Positions 4,946 to 5,526 of a stretch of DNA of 5,526 nt are shown here, in pieces (positions within the stretch are counted from its first letter, which is position 1; every line of letters starts with the position of its first letter). The notes below the pieces were generated by a model, which saw nothing but the letters and a program-made list of their open reading frames with translations, was not told the origin of the DNA and made no database searches. This DNA is from Thermoplasmata archaeon (lineage in GTDB: Archaea > Thermoplasmatota > JAKEGO01): contig JAKEGO010000123.1 of the NCBI GenBank assembly GCA_022615805.1, positions 1 to 5,526 of the forward strand. Direction: 5' to 3'. Made by a program: the position numbers and the translations under genes.

Positions 4946-5526
4946 CTAAGAGATGTATTGGTCCAGCATGTCCCTCGCCGACTCACGCCTCTCGGCGAGG
5001 TCGGTCATGAACGCTTCGAGCAGATCCGCCGCCTCCTTCTTGCAGCCCCCGCAGAGGCGCTCTCCCTCGCGGCACTCCCCGCGGACGCGCTCGAGCTCGG
5101 CGTCGTCCTGCACGAGGTGGAACCTCAGCATCTCGAACACGGCGCAGGAATCCGGATCGCCCCCCTTCTCGCGCTGCTCCTCCGCCGTGGTCCTCCCTCC
5201 GGTGAGGGCGGAGCGGAGCTTCCGGGCCGCCTCGGCCGGCGGGTCCGTGAGGAAGATCGCGCTGTCAGGCTGGGAGGACGACATCTTGCCTCCGGTCAGC
5301 GAGGTCATCAGCATGTGGTACGTGGCCGACGGAGCGAAGAAGCCGTACTCGCCGTGGGCGCGTTCGAGCGAGAGCGCGATCCTGTCGGCGTCGTCCACCC
5401 CGAGGTCGGTGTAGATGGCGCGGTAGGGGCGGTTGACGCCCGAGAGGTGGTCTCCCTTCCGGATCGCGGCCTCGGCCTCGTCCAGGTACGACTCGGGGCG
5501 GTCGCCCTTGAGGAAGACCCCCGTCC
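4946..5526 (-). CDS. trpS: Tryptophanyl-tRNA synthetase, C-terminal part (N-terminus outside window)
   Basis: A class I aminoacyl-tRNA synthetase that charges tRNA-Trp. The frame is open to the right edge; 192 residues are visible and the HIGH motif must lie outside. Numbering from the first full codon at 5524, the catalytic loop KMSSS is at 80-84 inside LTGGKMSSSQPDSAIFLTD. It is followed by the archaeal TrpRS signature LTGGRTTAEEQREKGGDP, a CAVFE helix, DDAEL, and CREGERLCGGCKKE with a CX6CX2C triplet. The family usually shows GIDQDPH-type sequence about 35 residues before KMSSS; here the aligned stretch is GVDDADR (42-48). Third positions are almost all G/C through this stretch, so a frameshift is unlikely. 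The GTG at 5398-5396 is internal, not a start. Confidence 0.9.
   Translation of the reverse strand, partial: TGVFLKGDRPESYLDEAEAAIRKGDHLSGVNRPYRAIYTDLGVDDADRIALSLERAHGEYGFFAPSATYHMLMTSLTGGKMSSSQPDSAIFLTDPPAEAARKLRSALTGGRTTAEEQREKGGDPDSCAVFEMLRFHLVQDDAELERVRGECREGERLCGGCKKEAADLLEAFMTDLAERRESARDMLDQYIS

Overview
The window reads as chromosomal DNA of a high-G+C archaeon. The evidence is a eukaryote/archaea-type ribosomal protein eS17, a METTL5/PH1948-type RNA methylase, an archaeal-type tryptophanyl-tRNA synthetase, and A/T-rich TATA-like boxes in G+C-rich DNA, several about 26 bases before a start codon as in leaderless archaeal genes. Nearly all third codon positions are G or C. The frequent leaderless layout makes a G+C-rich Thermoplasmatota lineage my best guess; that is inference, not proof.

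Left part (1-2652): the C-terminal part of an ADP-ribosylglycohydrolase (+, cut by the left edge) converges on a two-gene minus-strand unit. That unit is a COG2426-type small multidrug-export membrane protein followed, with overlap or a 5-base gap, by an NAD-dependent sugar-nucleotide epimerase of the extended SDR family.

Middle (2653-3048): a gap of almost 400 bases with no convincing protein gene. It holds a near-symmetric TATA box (2671-2681), two small hairpins (2762-2776 and 2792-2811, the latter with two mutually exclusive folds), an 11-bp direct repeat, and a perfect 11-bp inverted repeat (2834-2844 / 2937-2947) enclosing a further nested hairpin. This is the least explained stretch: a candidate structured RNA or a small palindromic (MITE-like) element.

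Right part (3049-5526): a METTL5-like methylase (+, probably leaderless) converges, with a 6-base gap, on an operon running eS17 then endonuclease III (-), whose stop and start overlap as ATGA. Divergent from eS17 is an unrecognised 56-residue protein with a compact CX2CX5CX2H putative zinc site, also probably leaderless. It converges on the C-terminal part of tryptophanyl-tRNA synthetase (-, cut by the right edge). This half is mainly translation and genome-maintenance housekeeping. I see no clear multi-gene novel system; the main open items are the non-coding middle gap, the zinc microprotein, and an altered active-site-region motif in TrpRS.
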